Of a stretch of 12,261 nt of DNA, positions 1 to 6,877 are shown piece after piece. The translations under genes and the position numbers were made by a program. The notes under the pieces are model-generated. The model saw nothing but the letters and a program-made list of their open reading frames with translations. It searched no databases and was not told where the DNA came from. The stretch covers positions 1 through 12,261 of the forward strand of contig QUTJ01031498.1 of NCBI GenBank assembly GCA_003573635.1, given 5' to 3'. Source of the DNA: Goniomonas avonlea. Its lineage: Eukaryota; Cryptophyceae; Goniomonadida; Goniomonadaceae. The first letter of the stretch is position 1. Each line of letters begins with the position of its first letter.

Positions 1-15
1 GAGAGAGAGAGAGGG
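1..15. repeat. (GA)n microsatellite at left edge
   Basis: The window opens in a perfect GA dinucleotide run that breaks into a G-rich purine stretch. It probably marks where assembly stopped, since the right edge ends in the complementary (CT)n. Confidence 0.9.
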
Positions 16-250
16 GGACGAGGAAGGGCGGGCTCCTGGCTACAAAAGGGACACGCACCGCTACTTGGGCGGCTGGGGTACACAGGCTCAAACTCGGGAG
101 GCGGTGCCGCCGGCGACAAACGTGGCGACAGTTGCGTCGACGGGGAGACTCGGAACACGCTGTCACTTGGGGAAAGGGGCTGTTCTGGCGGGCGACCTGG
201 GGAGGCGAGTGGGGGGCTGAATGGGTGATGCACCGGGGTGGAGTAAGGTG

Positions 251-330
251 GTGGGCTGCAGTGGTAAGGTGAGGTTGGTTGTGGGCTGTGGTGGTACGGA
301 GATCCAGGGTGTGGGCTGTGGTGGTAAGGA
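251..330. repeat. 30-base tandem repeat, three copies
   Basis: Copies of GTGGGCTG(CA/TG)GTGGTA start at 251, 281 and 311, an exact 30-base period with diverged spacers. Two of the copies end in GTAAGG, which resembles a splice donor. No coding role is evident. Confidence 0.75.
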
Positions 331-880
331 GAAGTGTAGCTTGAGCGGGGAGGGCTCAGGGGTTGCGCGAGCAGCGTCGGTTCCGTGGCAAAACTACGAT
401 GCATCTGCGGGGTCGAATGCGTCCCAAGGTCGATTATTGGATCACGGGCGTAGGGTGACGCAGGGGTGGCATGCGAAGCCGCTGTAGCCCCGTACGGAGA
501 CTGCTGTGTTGCTTGAGGCGACTTCGGGGTGTAAGGGGGGGCGTGAGATATCACCGCGTACGGCGAACGATGTGGTAGATGAGGTGAAGTGATAGTGGAG
601 GGCGAAGTTGGGGCGGAAGGAAAGGTTCCGTGTGTCTGGGCAGGAGATCGCAGGTGTCGAGGATCGGACGGGGTGAGCAGAGGTGGGGTGGGCGGAACGG
701 CTCGCGCAGGTGATGGATGGACGAACGGTGCAGGTGAAGGCTGTATAAACGTTGCCACAAGTGGCGGTGGAGATATCGCTCTTGGCGTGGCCATCAGGGG
801 GGGGGCAGGGGGCGAAACTGGTCCGGGGGTCCGCATGAAATGGACGTCATGTCTGGGTGTACGTGGCGTCAAAAACCCAG

Positions 881-920
881 CTGCAGCAACAGCGGCTGCT
901 GCTGCGGCTGCTGCGGCAGA
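881..920. repeat. CTG/GCN trinucleotide-rich stretch
   Basis: CTG, CGG and CAG triplets are interspersed here. One + frame reads as poly-alanine and another as Gln/Leu-rich (LQQQRLLLRLLRQML), which would be helical if translated. No flanking splice pair fixes the frame, so it is called only as a repeat. Confidence 0.6.
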
Positions 921-1092
921 TGTTGCTCTCATTGTCTCGTGTTTACACGCCGCATTTGCCTGGGCCAACACGCTGTGGCGCTGAAAATCCAATTCGCCAG
1001 TGTTCGGAGCGGTCAGCACTCTTGGGCCGTCCCTTCGGGGCGTGCTCAACCCTGGTGTCGTTGGGACTGTTTGCTGTGGTACGCTACTATGA

Positions 1093-1251
1093 GACACACG
1101 GACGGGCGGCGTGAACTCTGGAACATCCTCGTCACTTCCGTCGTCAAGCTCGGTTTCCGCGGTGCCAAGTAGAACCAGCCCTTCCCGTTCAGACATATCC
1201 TCACGAGACACTGCAGGCGGTACCAGAATTTTACCATTGTCGCCCAACGGA
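1093..1251 (+). CDS. Possible upstream exon of gene A (Ser/Pro-rich), weak
   Basis: An open stretch between a TGA at 1090 and a candidate donor GTATGG at 1252 reads as Ser/Thr/Pro-rich, disordered-looking protein (for example SGTSSSLPSSSSVSAVPS). The donor is in phase 0, which would fit exon 1 of gene A entering at 1376 after a TAG acceptor. No ATG and no clear upstream acceptor are visible, so its left border is undefined. It may equally be untranslated or not transcribed. Confidence 0.2.
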
Positions 1252-1375
1252 GTATGGTGCAGCCACATCCCAGAACGGGATGCCGGGGAGCTGAGCGCGG
1301 GTGTGCCCGACTCCGCACGCATCCCCGACCCAGCTGTTGTTTTTTGAATGCAGTGCGCGTTCCTGTGTACGATAG

Positions 1376-1676
1376 TTGAAACAGCATACTCGCCCACAAA
1401 TCGAAAGGAAAAGTGACGTTTTGTCTGGATTGGACCGACCTGCGCTCCGGAGATTGTTGGATCACCGCCAAGGAGAGCAGCAACAACACTTGAAGCAGCC
1501 ACAACCAAGAAAAAGCAAACAACCAAGGATTGAAGAAGTGAAGATGCGCGCAGCCAAAGCAACACGCCTTTTGAAGGGAGCCCCCGCAGAAGTCCTTGAG
1601 GGACGGATGATGGCGGCGCCTCCTCCACCCGACGAGGCGCGGCTCGTAAAGCTCGCGGTTCGAACGTTCGACCCTG
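1376..1676 (+). CDS. Gene A exon 1 (first supported exon)
   Basis: The frame opens after a TAG at 1373-1375, which may be a splice acceptor following CCTGTGTACGATAG. The first in-frame ATG is 1544 (MRAAKATRLLKGAPAEVLEG). Upstream codons are Arg/Lys/Gln-rich and protein-like, so an earlier start through another exon is likely. It ends at donor GTGAGC (1677) in phase 1. Confidence 0.55.
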
Positions 1677-4185
1677 GTGAGCATTTAGGATGTGTTCCTG
1701 GGTGTTCCAGCCTAAGTTTCCGTACGCAGAACGAGAGTACACGGGCCCTGTGATGAAGACTTTCTTGGATCCCGAACTGGAACCGAACATCAGGGCATGC
1801 GATCGTGATGCCTGGGAGGCGTGGAGGGAGAAGGTAGCAGAGTCTGTCCATCATCCGAATGGAAGTTCTGAAGTCAAGTCAACCCATTGTGCCCGGTGAG
1901 TGTTTGACCAACTACAACCTGCTTCTGGGTGACCCTTTCGTAGGTGCCATGGCTTCGTCGATGCCAACGCGGTGCCAGAGACCCCGACCATTTCTCGCTA
2001 CAACACACCGGTGGACCACTGCGTATTCCACTCTGGAGTAATCATGCCATGTACTAGAGGTTTTCGCCTTCGCGGGGCAAAGCCTGTGAGTAATATCTTC
2101 CTCTGCCGCTCGGGGATTCACGCGATCACCAGGACGATGTGTGGAACTGTTGTGGCCGGGACCCCGTGTCGAAGGGCTGTACCAAGGCACATTATTGCGA
2201 TACCACTTTGCGCAAATGTGTTCGCTGTGGTGAGTTTTCAGACACAGAGAATACCTGCGCTTTTCACCCTGGGTGCGTCATGCCTTTAAGGTCTTTCTTG
2301 GTCTGACCCGCTTTTCGTAGGACATTGTCTCACCTGAACATGAACGAGAACTCGCGACCAATTTGGCACTGCTGTCACGCTGACAGGTACGATATTTTTT
2401 CTTTCACCATCGAAAGGTTCCTGCAGATTAGACAAGGAGAGGATGTGAGAGAGAGTGGGAGCGTGACAGGGAGTGTGTGTCTGTGTCTGGGGTCTGTAAG
2501 TGCGAGAGAGCTAGCGGGGGGGGGGGGGGGGGGGGGCAAAAGTGAGATGGAGACATGAGCAATCCCTCACAGGTACGGAGCACCGGGTTGCGCCGAGAGC
2601 GACAGCCACGTGTTTGTACCTGTCCGACTGGCGCCAGCTAGCCTCTATGTGCCTCCTACTCCTCCTGCCACGAAAGCCCCGCAGCCAGGTGCGCATCACC
2701 CCCAGAGTTCTTCTTTGAAATTGGGTTGGGACATACACCTCCTACAAAAAAGCTTTCGCTTCACCCACAAGTATCACACCATCACGCATGACAGTCGAAA
2801 CACACGCAGCATCCGAAAAACGATGATGGCTTACACCTAAAATCATCCATCATACCACACCAAAAATCATCCATCATACCACAGAGCGCACATCAACTTC
2901 ACTGCCTCCGTCACACCCACACATCCACACCCCTCCCACTGGTCACACCCTTCACACTCACACCTCGTACCACCTACATGACGCTTATCTCACTCATCAC
3001 GCAGTCGTTGCATCCCAGAAACCGGCGGCTGTTGAAATCCCTGCGGTGGACCATGCGCCCTCTCTATCTGTTGCTCACACTCCTGTGAGGGCTTCGCCTT
3101 TACAGGTGCGTGTGGGTGGGTCCGGTTGGGCTTGATGAACATGTGTCTCTCTCTCCGCTTGACATGCAGCCTGCCAGCAGACTGACTCTCACGCAGGACC
3201 GGCACGCCGCAGAGAAGAAGACTCCCCAAGACTTGTTTTCGGACGCGAACTTCCTCCCTGAGGGGTACTTGAACAGGGTCGCAGCGCTTGCTGAGGCTAA
3301 GCAGACAGCTGCTTCGGACAACGCGGACCCTGACAACTTGGTGCGTGCTCAGTCGTGATACAAGTGCCCAATGCGCTCCAGTGCCCTTTGTCGCCGCATC
3401 AGGAGCACCCCATAAGCAACCACATGAGTACCCTGGTCCTTGGAATCCATGTACCTCCTAACACACGAAGCAGCCGCAACGCTCCCCTACGCACAAGCTG
3501 CCGCCCTCCCCTACGCACAAGCTGCCGCCCTCCCCTACGCACAAGCTGCCGCCCTCCCCTACGCACAAGCCACCGCCCTCCCCTACGCCCAAGCCGCTAG
3601 TACGCTCGCCGACCCACAAGCCGCAGACCTCCCCGACGCCTAAGGCCTCCACACACTCACCCGGGCACTCACCCGGTGCCAGGGAACACGGTACGTTGTG
3701 TGCTCTTTTGGTGGTTTGTACGCAGCATCATGTGTATGTTGTGAGAAAATGGGAACAATGTTCAGGGAGGGCGAGAGGAGAGAGTGTTTGCTGCAGACGG
3801 GAGGGACACAGTTTGTTCTGTGGAAATCACTCAACACGCTCCCAGGGTTTGGCCGTGATCTCCACCCAACCAAGCCCCGAACACGCACATCCCCAGTGGC
3901 GACTGCCGCCTCGCCAGGACCCAAGCACATTCCTCCGCATCACCCTCCTCTGCCCGCTGGTGAGCTCCATGATATGTTCCCGGTGGACCCAGACCACGTA
4001 TGTGAGTGTGAGGGAGAGAGACCAAGACGGAGGTACTCCGCAGAGTGTGTCAAGGTCAGAGAGGTCTGTGTATGCCAGTGTTGCATATCAGGCACGCCCC
4101 CCCCTGTTGCACTCGACGCTCGTACTGTGGATGGATGGATCTCTGGGTGGGCACTGGAGAAATAGAAGGGAGGAGGGAGGGAGGG

Positions 4186-4231
<46 letters not shown>

Positions 4232-4373
4232 TCTACTAGCAGATGCTCAACGCGTCCCCATCATCCCTCAGCCTGATCCCCTTCCAGCCAACAGCCGGGC
4301 CACCAAGACAACCCACTCTCCAACACCAACACCCATCCTGTCCTCGGGATTAGGCCGACACCAAGCTCGTTAA
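1376..4373 (+). CDS. Gene A: tandem CHORD-like zinc-binding protein with SPTHK-repeat tail (11 exons, span includes introns)
   Basis: Splicing eleven exons in phase gives 537 residues and a TAA stop at 4371-4373. Residues 1-100 are charged and Gln-rich. Residues 154-223 form zinc module 1: C154xxC157, C182xFH185, W207xCC210, GC219, H223. Residues 232-284 form module 2: C232xxC235, C245xFHPG, W265xCC268, GC278, H284. The order CxxC, CxFH(P/S)G, WxCC, GC, H is that of the CHORD domain found in Rar1 and CHORDC1-type Hsp90 co-chaperones, which also carry two copies. Here the first pair is CxxC rather than Cx4C, and the CC-to-GC spacing is shorter, so 'CHORD-like' is safer than CHORD. Residues 285-401 are a Pro/Ala/Thr linker with one helical patch; 402-537 are Pro-rich with the repeats. 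No CS domain, signal peptide or membrane segment is seen. Co-chaperone function is only inferred. The start codon is unresolved: the first ATG in frame is at 1544, but the reading upstream of it also looks like protein. Confidence 0.65.
1730..1895 (+). CDS. Gene A exon 2
   Basis: Acceptor CGTACGCAG lies 18 bases after a CCTAAG branch-like site, giving a 53-base intron. Joining G|AA makes Glu and keeps the frame. The exon encodes an acidic, Trp-containing helix (DAWEAWREKVAESV) and ends with the first Cys of zinc module 1. Donor GTGAGT at 1896, phase 2. Confidence 0.65.
1944..2085 (+). CDS. Gene A exon 3, zinc module 1 core
   Basis: A 48-base intron ends in GTGACCCTTTCGTAG. CG|G restores Arg, and the exon opens with the second Cys of CxxC, followed later by HCVFHSG. 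The donor is GTGAGT at 2086, phase 0. Confidence 0.7.
2133..2272 (+). CDS. Gene A exon 4, end of module 1 and start of module 2
   Basis: It enters in phase 0 after ATCACCAG. It reads WNCCGRDPVSKGCTKAH, then CVRCGEF and CAFHP, so one exon carries the end of one module and the start of the next. The GTGAGT at 2230 was passed over because using it leads to a stop just after the next acceptor. GTGCGT at 2273 (phase 2) keeps the frame and completes HPG. Confidence 0.7.
2321..2386 (+). CDS. Gene A exon 5, module 2 WxCC
   Basis: The 48-base intron ends in GGTCTGACCCGCTTTTCGTAG-type sequence: CTGAC branch, pyrimidines, TAG. GG|G gives Gly. The exon carries RPIWHCCHAD of module 2 and ends at GTACGA (2387), phase 2. 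Confidence 0.7.
2387..2572. other. Gene A intron 5 with a 21-base G run
   Basis: The intron contains GA/GT-rich sequence and an unbroken run of G at 2516-2536. It ends at AATCCCTCACAG. The G run could form a quadruplex or could have a sequencing-dependent length. Confidence 0.65.
2573..2688 (+). CDS. Gene A exon 6, end of module 2 and Pro-rich linker
   Basis: AG|G gives Arg, then YGAPGCAESDSH supplies the last Cys and His of module 2. It continues into a Val/Pro-rich segment (LYVPPTPPATKAPQP). The donor is GTGCGC at 2689, phase 1. Confidence 0.7.
2839..2883. repeat. Tandem duplicate within gene A intron 6
   Basis: A 21-base element (AAAATCATCC followed by ATCATACCACA) occurs at 2839-2859 and again at 2863-2883, identical and separated by 3 bases. 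The rest of the 316-base intron (2689-3004) is CA/CC-rich with nothing further recognised. Confidence 0.85.
3005..3105 (+). CDS. Gene A exon 7, Pro/Val/Ala linker
   Basis: Acceptor TCACTCATCACGCAG; G|TC gives Val. The reading (SQKPAAVEIPAVDHAPSLSV) is low-complexity and probably disordered. The donor is GTGCGT at 3106, phase 0. Confidence 0.65.
3170..3340 (+). CDS. Gene A exon 8, helical acidic segment
   Basis: A 64-base intron ends in TCCGCTTGACATGCAG. The exon reads ASRLTLTQDRHAAEKKTPQD, then GYLNRVAALAEAKQTAASDN, a polar and partly helical segment. The donor GTGCGT at 3341 matches two others in this gene. Reading through instead would stop at 3356-3358 and end the protein there. Confidence 0.65.
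3474..3690 (+). CDS. Gene A exon 9, SPTHK/SPTPK repeat region
   Basis: Acceptor follows CTAACACACGAAGCAG (CTAAC branch) in phase 0. The frame gives repeated PPSPTHKL units, then diverged SPTPK, SPTHK and SPTPK, then HSPGHSPG. Diverged copies outside the exact repeat keep the SPT(H/P)K pattern, which supports this frame over the two other open + frames. The donor is GTACGT at 3691, phase 1. Confidence 0.6.
3482..3601. repeat. 24-base tandem repeat, five units
   Basis: Units begin at 3482, 3506, 3530, 3554 and 3578 (CTCCCCTACGCACAAGCTGC then CGCC). The first three are identical and the last two are diverged. The period is a multiple of three, so all three + frames stay open. Confidence 0.95.
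3897..3959 (+). CDS. Gene A exon 10, Pro/His-rich
   Basis: G|TG gives Val after acceptor GCACATCCCCAG. The reading is VATAASPGPKHIPPHHPPLP. The donor is GTGAGC at 3960 (phase 1), which suits exon 11. A second strong donor, GTATGT at 3998, would add ELHDMFPVDPDH in phase 0 and lead to a different, earlier stop in the next exon, so alternative 3' ends are possible. Confidence 0.5.
4188..4227. repeat. (GA)n microsatellite in gene A intron 10
   Basis: About 20 GA units follow a GGGA-rich purine stretch and lie just before the last exon's acceptor region. Confidence 0.95.
4243..4373 (+). CDS. Gene A exon 11, last exon with stop
   Basis: Acceptor ATTCTACTAGCAG directly follows the GA run. G|AT gives Asp, then AQRVPIIPQPDPLPANSRAT and HSPTPTP, ending HQAR and TAA at 4371-4373. 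Pro-rich composition with an SPTP motif matches exon 9, which favours this frame. Confidence 0.5.
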
Positions 4374-4591
4374 GGTGTCAGCGTCAAACGTCAACATTGG
4401 GCCTTCAGAGTCAGTTTGCTCGACCAGATGTCATTTCCGTGGATCCCGAACTCTGGATATGTTACTCCGAGTTTCTTTGGACTTGAAACACGTGCTGTTA
4501 CGCGACCAGAAATTGTGTCAGATCTTTCAGGTTAGCTGTCGTAGGACTGTTCCAGAAGGCCTCCGAGGTTACGGATTGTTGCCAGGTTGTT

Positions 4592-4657
4592 CGTTCTCTC
4601 TTCTCTCTCCTCTCTCCTCTCTCCTCTCTTCTCTCTTCTCTCTTCTCTCTTCTCTTT
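4592..4657. repeat. TCTCTTC/TCTCTCC heptamer repeat
   Basis: Seven-base pyrimidine units are repeated about nine times with C/T variation. They lie in the presumed 3' UTR. Confidence 0.9.
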
Positions 4658-4782
4658 GCGCTAGGGTTTGACCTCTGCATGCCTCAAAAGTTTTCAAGTG
4701 GATTGTGGCTCACTGAGTCATGTGTGAGCCCGAACCTGTTGGATTTGAACTGTGAACTGTGAGATGTGTGATTCAATGATTT

Positions 4783-4788
4783 AATAAA
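4783..4788 (+). terminator. Poly(A) signal AATAAA for gene A
   Basis: AATAAA is followed by a GT-rich element (GTGTGTTGGTGTTCC, 4790-4804), the usual arrangement of a cleavage and polyadenylation site. It is about 410 bases after the gene A stop and before gene B. Confidence 0.65.
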
Positions 4789-4805
4789 AGTGTGTTGGTG
4801 TTCCG

Positions 4806-5643
4806 TAAGGCCGATGTCACCGTGTGCCTGGACGTGGTGTTTTTCTACCCGTATATCCCGGTTGCACGGCTGGAGGCGCAAGCCTCACACGGAACCGCTT
4901 AAGATCGCGAGGGGCCAGCGCCTGGATTGGGAANNNTGCTTCAACGCAGCTTCGAGAGCCCAGGGACGTGTCAGAGCAGCGTGCATAAAAAACCGGGTAA
5001 TGCGTCAACTCTCCAATCAAGACTGACGGCTGCTTTGCTTTGATTTGTGTTTTTTGTTTCGTTTCCTCACTTTTCAACTTTCTTTCTCCAAAATCGTTAC
5101 AAGTCTGGAGCCTGTGCGGCTATTGTAACATCGAGATGTATACGTACTGACTTGAAGTGACTTCTTGTGTCCGGCCTTTCCCCACTAGATCCTCTCTGTC
5201 CTCCTTCTAGCTCACTCGGCAGATCTACGGATCTGTGGCTGCTCAGCAGTTTCCTATAGGCCTTGAATACTCTAGATCTCAGGATGCTTGAATAAACTCT
5301 CTCTCGATCTCTCTCTTCCTTTCCTGAATGGCTTGAATCCTCTAAGAGAGATTTTTCAAACCGTTAGGAACTGCGTATCAGCCACACTCTCTAGGAGCGT
5401 CGGCCTGGTTGGCTCTCTCTGCGACTCTGCTTGGGCCGCCGACAGAGAGCGACACGCACAGTCTCCCAAGTTCGTAAAGAAGGAAACGAAAAGTAAGAAG
5501 AAGAGAGAGAGAAGAGAGAAAAGAAGCCGCGGAAAGAGAGGGTCCTAATGATAGATTGGGATCAGAATAGGAACATGATCCGGAAAAAATTCAAGAAATT
5601 CAAAAAGCAGCCATTGTCATTGTGGGCCTGCTGAGCACAACCC
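4806..5643. promoter_or_regulatory. Intergenic region, likely contains gene B promoter and 5' UTR
   Basis: No gene is supported. There is a T-rich tract (5040-5095), CT-rich stretches and a purine-rich tract (about 5496-5540). A second AATAAA occurs at 5291-5296. An open frame at 5288-5548 lacks any ATG and ends in a Lys/Arg-rich low-complexity run, so it is not called as coding. No confident TATA box is seen. Confidence 0.35.
4934..4936. other. Assembly gap (NNN)
   Basis: Three unknown bases sit in the intergenic region. They do not interrupt either gene model. Confidence 0.99.
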
Positions 5644-5817
5644 ATGCCTCATAAAGAGGCCGTCGGCGGGCTTTTCAGCGACCTCCAGCAGGATATGGCA
5701 TCTTTTCAATCACTCAAGCCTGTTTCTACCGGTAGTGGACCTGCCATGGCTGTCTGTCCTGAGCATCTCTCTGGCCTTGTCGCGAGCCCTGACGATACTG
5801 GAAATGGCCGCGTCTCG
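5644..5817 (+). CDS. Gene B exon 1 (candidate start)
   Basis: ATG at 5644 opens a frame reading MPHKEAVGGLFSDLQQDMAS. A GTCCGT donor at 5818 in phase 0 gives a 47-base intron, the same size as the shortest introns in gene A, with CTCAC 17 bases before TAG. The donor is not ideal. If exon 1 is wrong, translation could begin at the ATG at 5877 within exon 2. Confidence 0.5.
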
Positions 5818-6816
5818 GTCCGTCTCTGTCGAACCCATGTGGATTTCTCACAGCTCCATTATAGGTGGCTAAAGTGATGGATGATCTCTTGCATGAGTTG
5901 GATGCTCGCGTTGCCTTTCCTGACAACTATTCCACTCCGCAACCCGTCCGTAACGAAAGCAAAAGGATGACCACGCCAGCCAGTGCCGCTTCGGAGTCGA
6001 TCCCTCGAATGCGCCGGGATCTGGTTGAAGCCAGCTATCAGGCAGCGAGCAAAGAAGCGGAAGTGCGCTTGATCCGGCGACAGCTAGAGTTGATGCAGTC
6101 CTGCATCCAAACAGAATGGCAGAGCGATGTGGACACACTTGTGGATGCCAACGGCATGGAGAGTATCAAACAGGTTTGGGTCAAGATGAAAGACATGGCC
6201 CGCCAGCTTTCCGAGAAGCGGTCTGCTGAGGAGCACCAGGAAGCTTTGGGAAACGCTCGCGTTAAGGTTGAGATCGATGTGCTCAAAGCGTGCAGTCTTC
6301 TGCAGAGCCCGAGCCTTGAAGATGAGGATCTAACCAGAGCCGAGTTCTCAACACACTATGTGAGAAAACTTTGGGACATCATCACACCGACATTTCGCCG
6401 CCTTGTTGCTGCCGACCGCGCTGTAGTCACGCAGACAGAGCGTGTCGCAGAACTCCAGCATCGCCTGGAGAACATGGCCAAGAGCACCAGCGTGACCCCG
6501 CAAGCTAGCCAATTAAGCGAGACGCAACAGCGATTGAGTTCAGCGCAGCGGCAGATCGACGTGCTCCAGCAGGAGGTTGAGAACCACAAACGCACGGAGC
6601 AGAGTCAGAGGTCCCAAATTTCAAAGCTGGAGCTGCAGCTCACCGGTAAGTCTCTAGAGTTTAAACCTGGCGGATTGTCCGCAAAAGTCCTTCCCCAATC
6701 CCCCTACAATCGTCGACTCGTCCAAAAGATCCCTAAATCCGCCACAATCTTGCCAGAAATCGTCCAATCCACTGGTGGACGATCAACTACCTGAGGTCAA
6801 CCAGTGGTAATCGGAT

Positions 6817-6877
<61 letters not shown>

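Larger units (their letters stand above)
16..1092. other. G-rich region with no supported gene
   Basis: This stretch is strongly G-rich on the + strand. Open frames are present on both strands, the longest + one being Gly/Ala-rich (589-984), but their composition only mirrors the base bias. None starts with a convincing ATG or joins to a neighbour through good splice sites. It holds the 30-base tandem repeat at 251-330 and a CTG/GCN stretch near 881-920. It could be intergenic DNA, a 5' UTR or a long first intron of gene A. Confidence 0.5.
4374..4805 (+). other. Probable 3' UTR of gene A
   Basis: After the stop, the sequence becomes more AT-rich and ends in a poly(A) signal. It contains a CT heptamer repeat (4592-4657). 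A short open stretch at 4375-4530 ending in CAG|GTTAGC could be an alternative terminal exon, but no clear protein signature is seen. Confidence 0.5.

Noticed and set aside
589-984. Gly/Ala-rich + frame of 131 codons
   Set aside because: Its composition follows the local G and GCN bias, it starts with GTG, and the alanine run is only one reading of the trinucleotide stretch.
1046-1684. Long minus-strand open frame of 212 codons
   Set aside because: It overlaps gene A exon 1 antisense, mixes Leu/Trp/Cys-rich and Arg-rich runs without recognisable domains, and has no supporting splice or promoter signals.
2321-2380. Reading DIVSPEHERELATNLALLS followed by a stop as a gene A C-terminus
   Set aside because: It looks protein-like, but the phase does not match the upstream exon, and the frame that does match completes the second zinc module.
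3458-3652. Minus-strand frame rich in Gly/Glu/Cys/Val over the 24-base repeat
   Set aside because: Any repeat with a period divisible by three gives open frames; no gene structure supports this strand.
3696-4239. Long + frames running into Arg/Glu dipeptide repeats
   Set aside because: They read through the GA microsatellite and intron sequence; only 3897-3959 has phase-compatible borders.
5288-5548. Open frame ending in Lys/Arg-rich low complexity
   Set aside because: It contains no ATG, has no matching splice partner, and the basic tail is a purine repeat.
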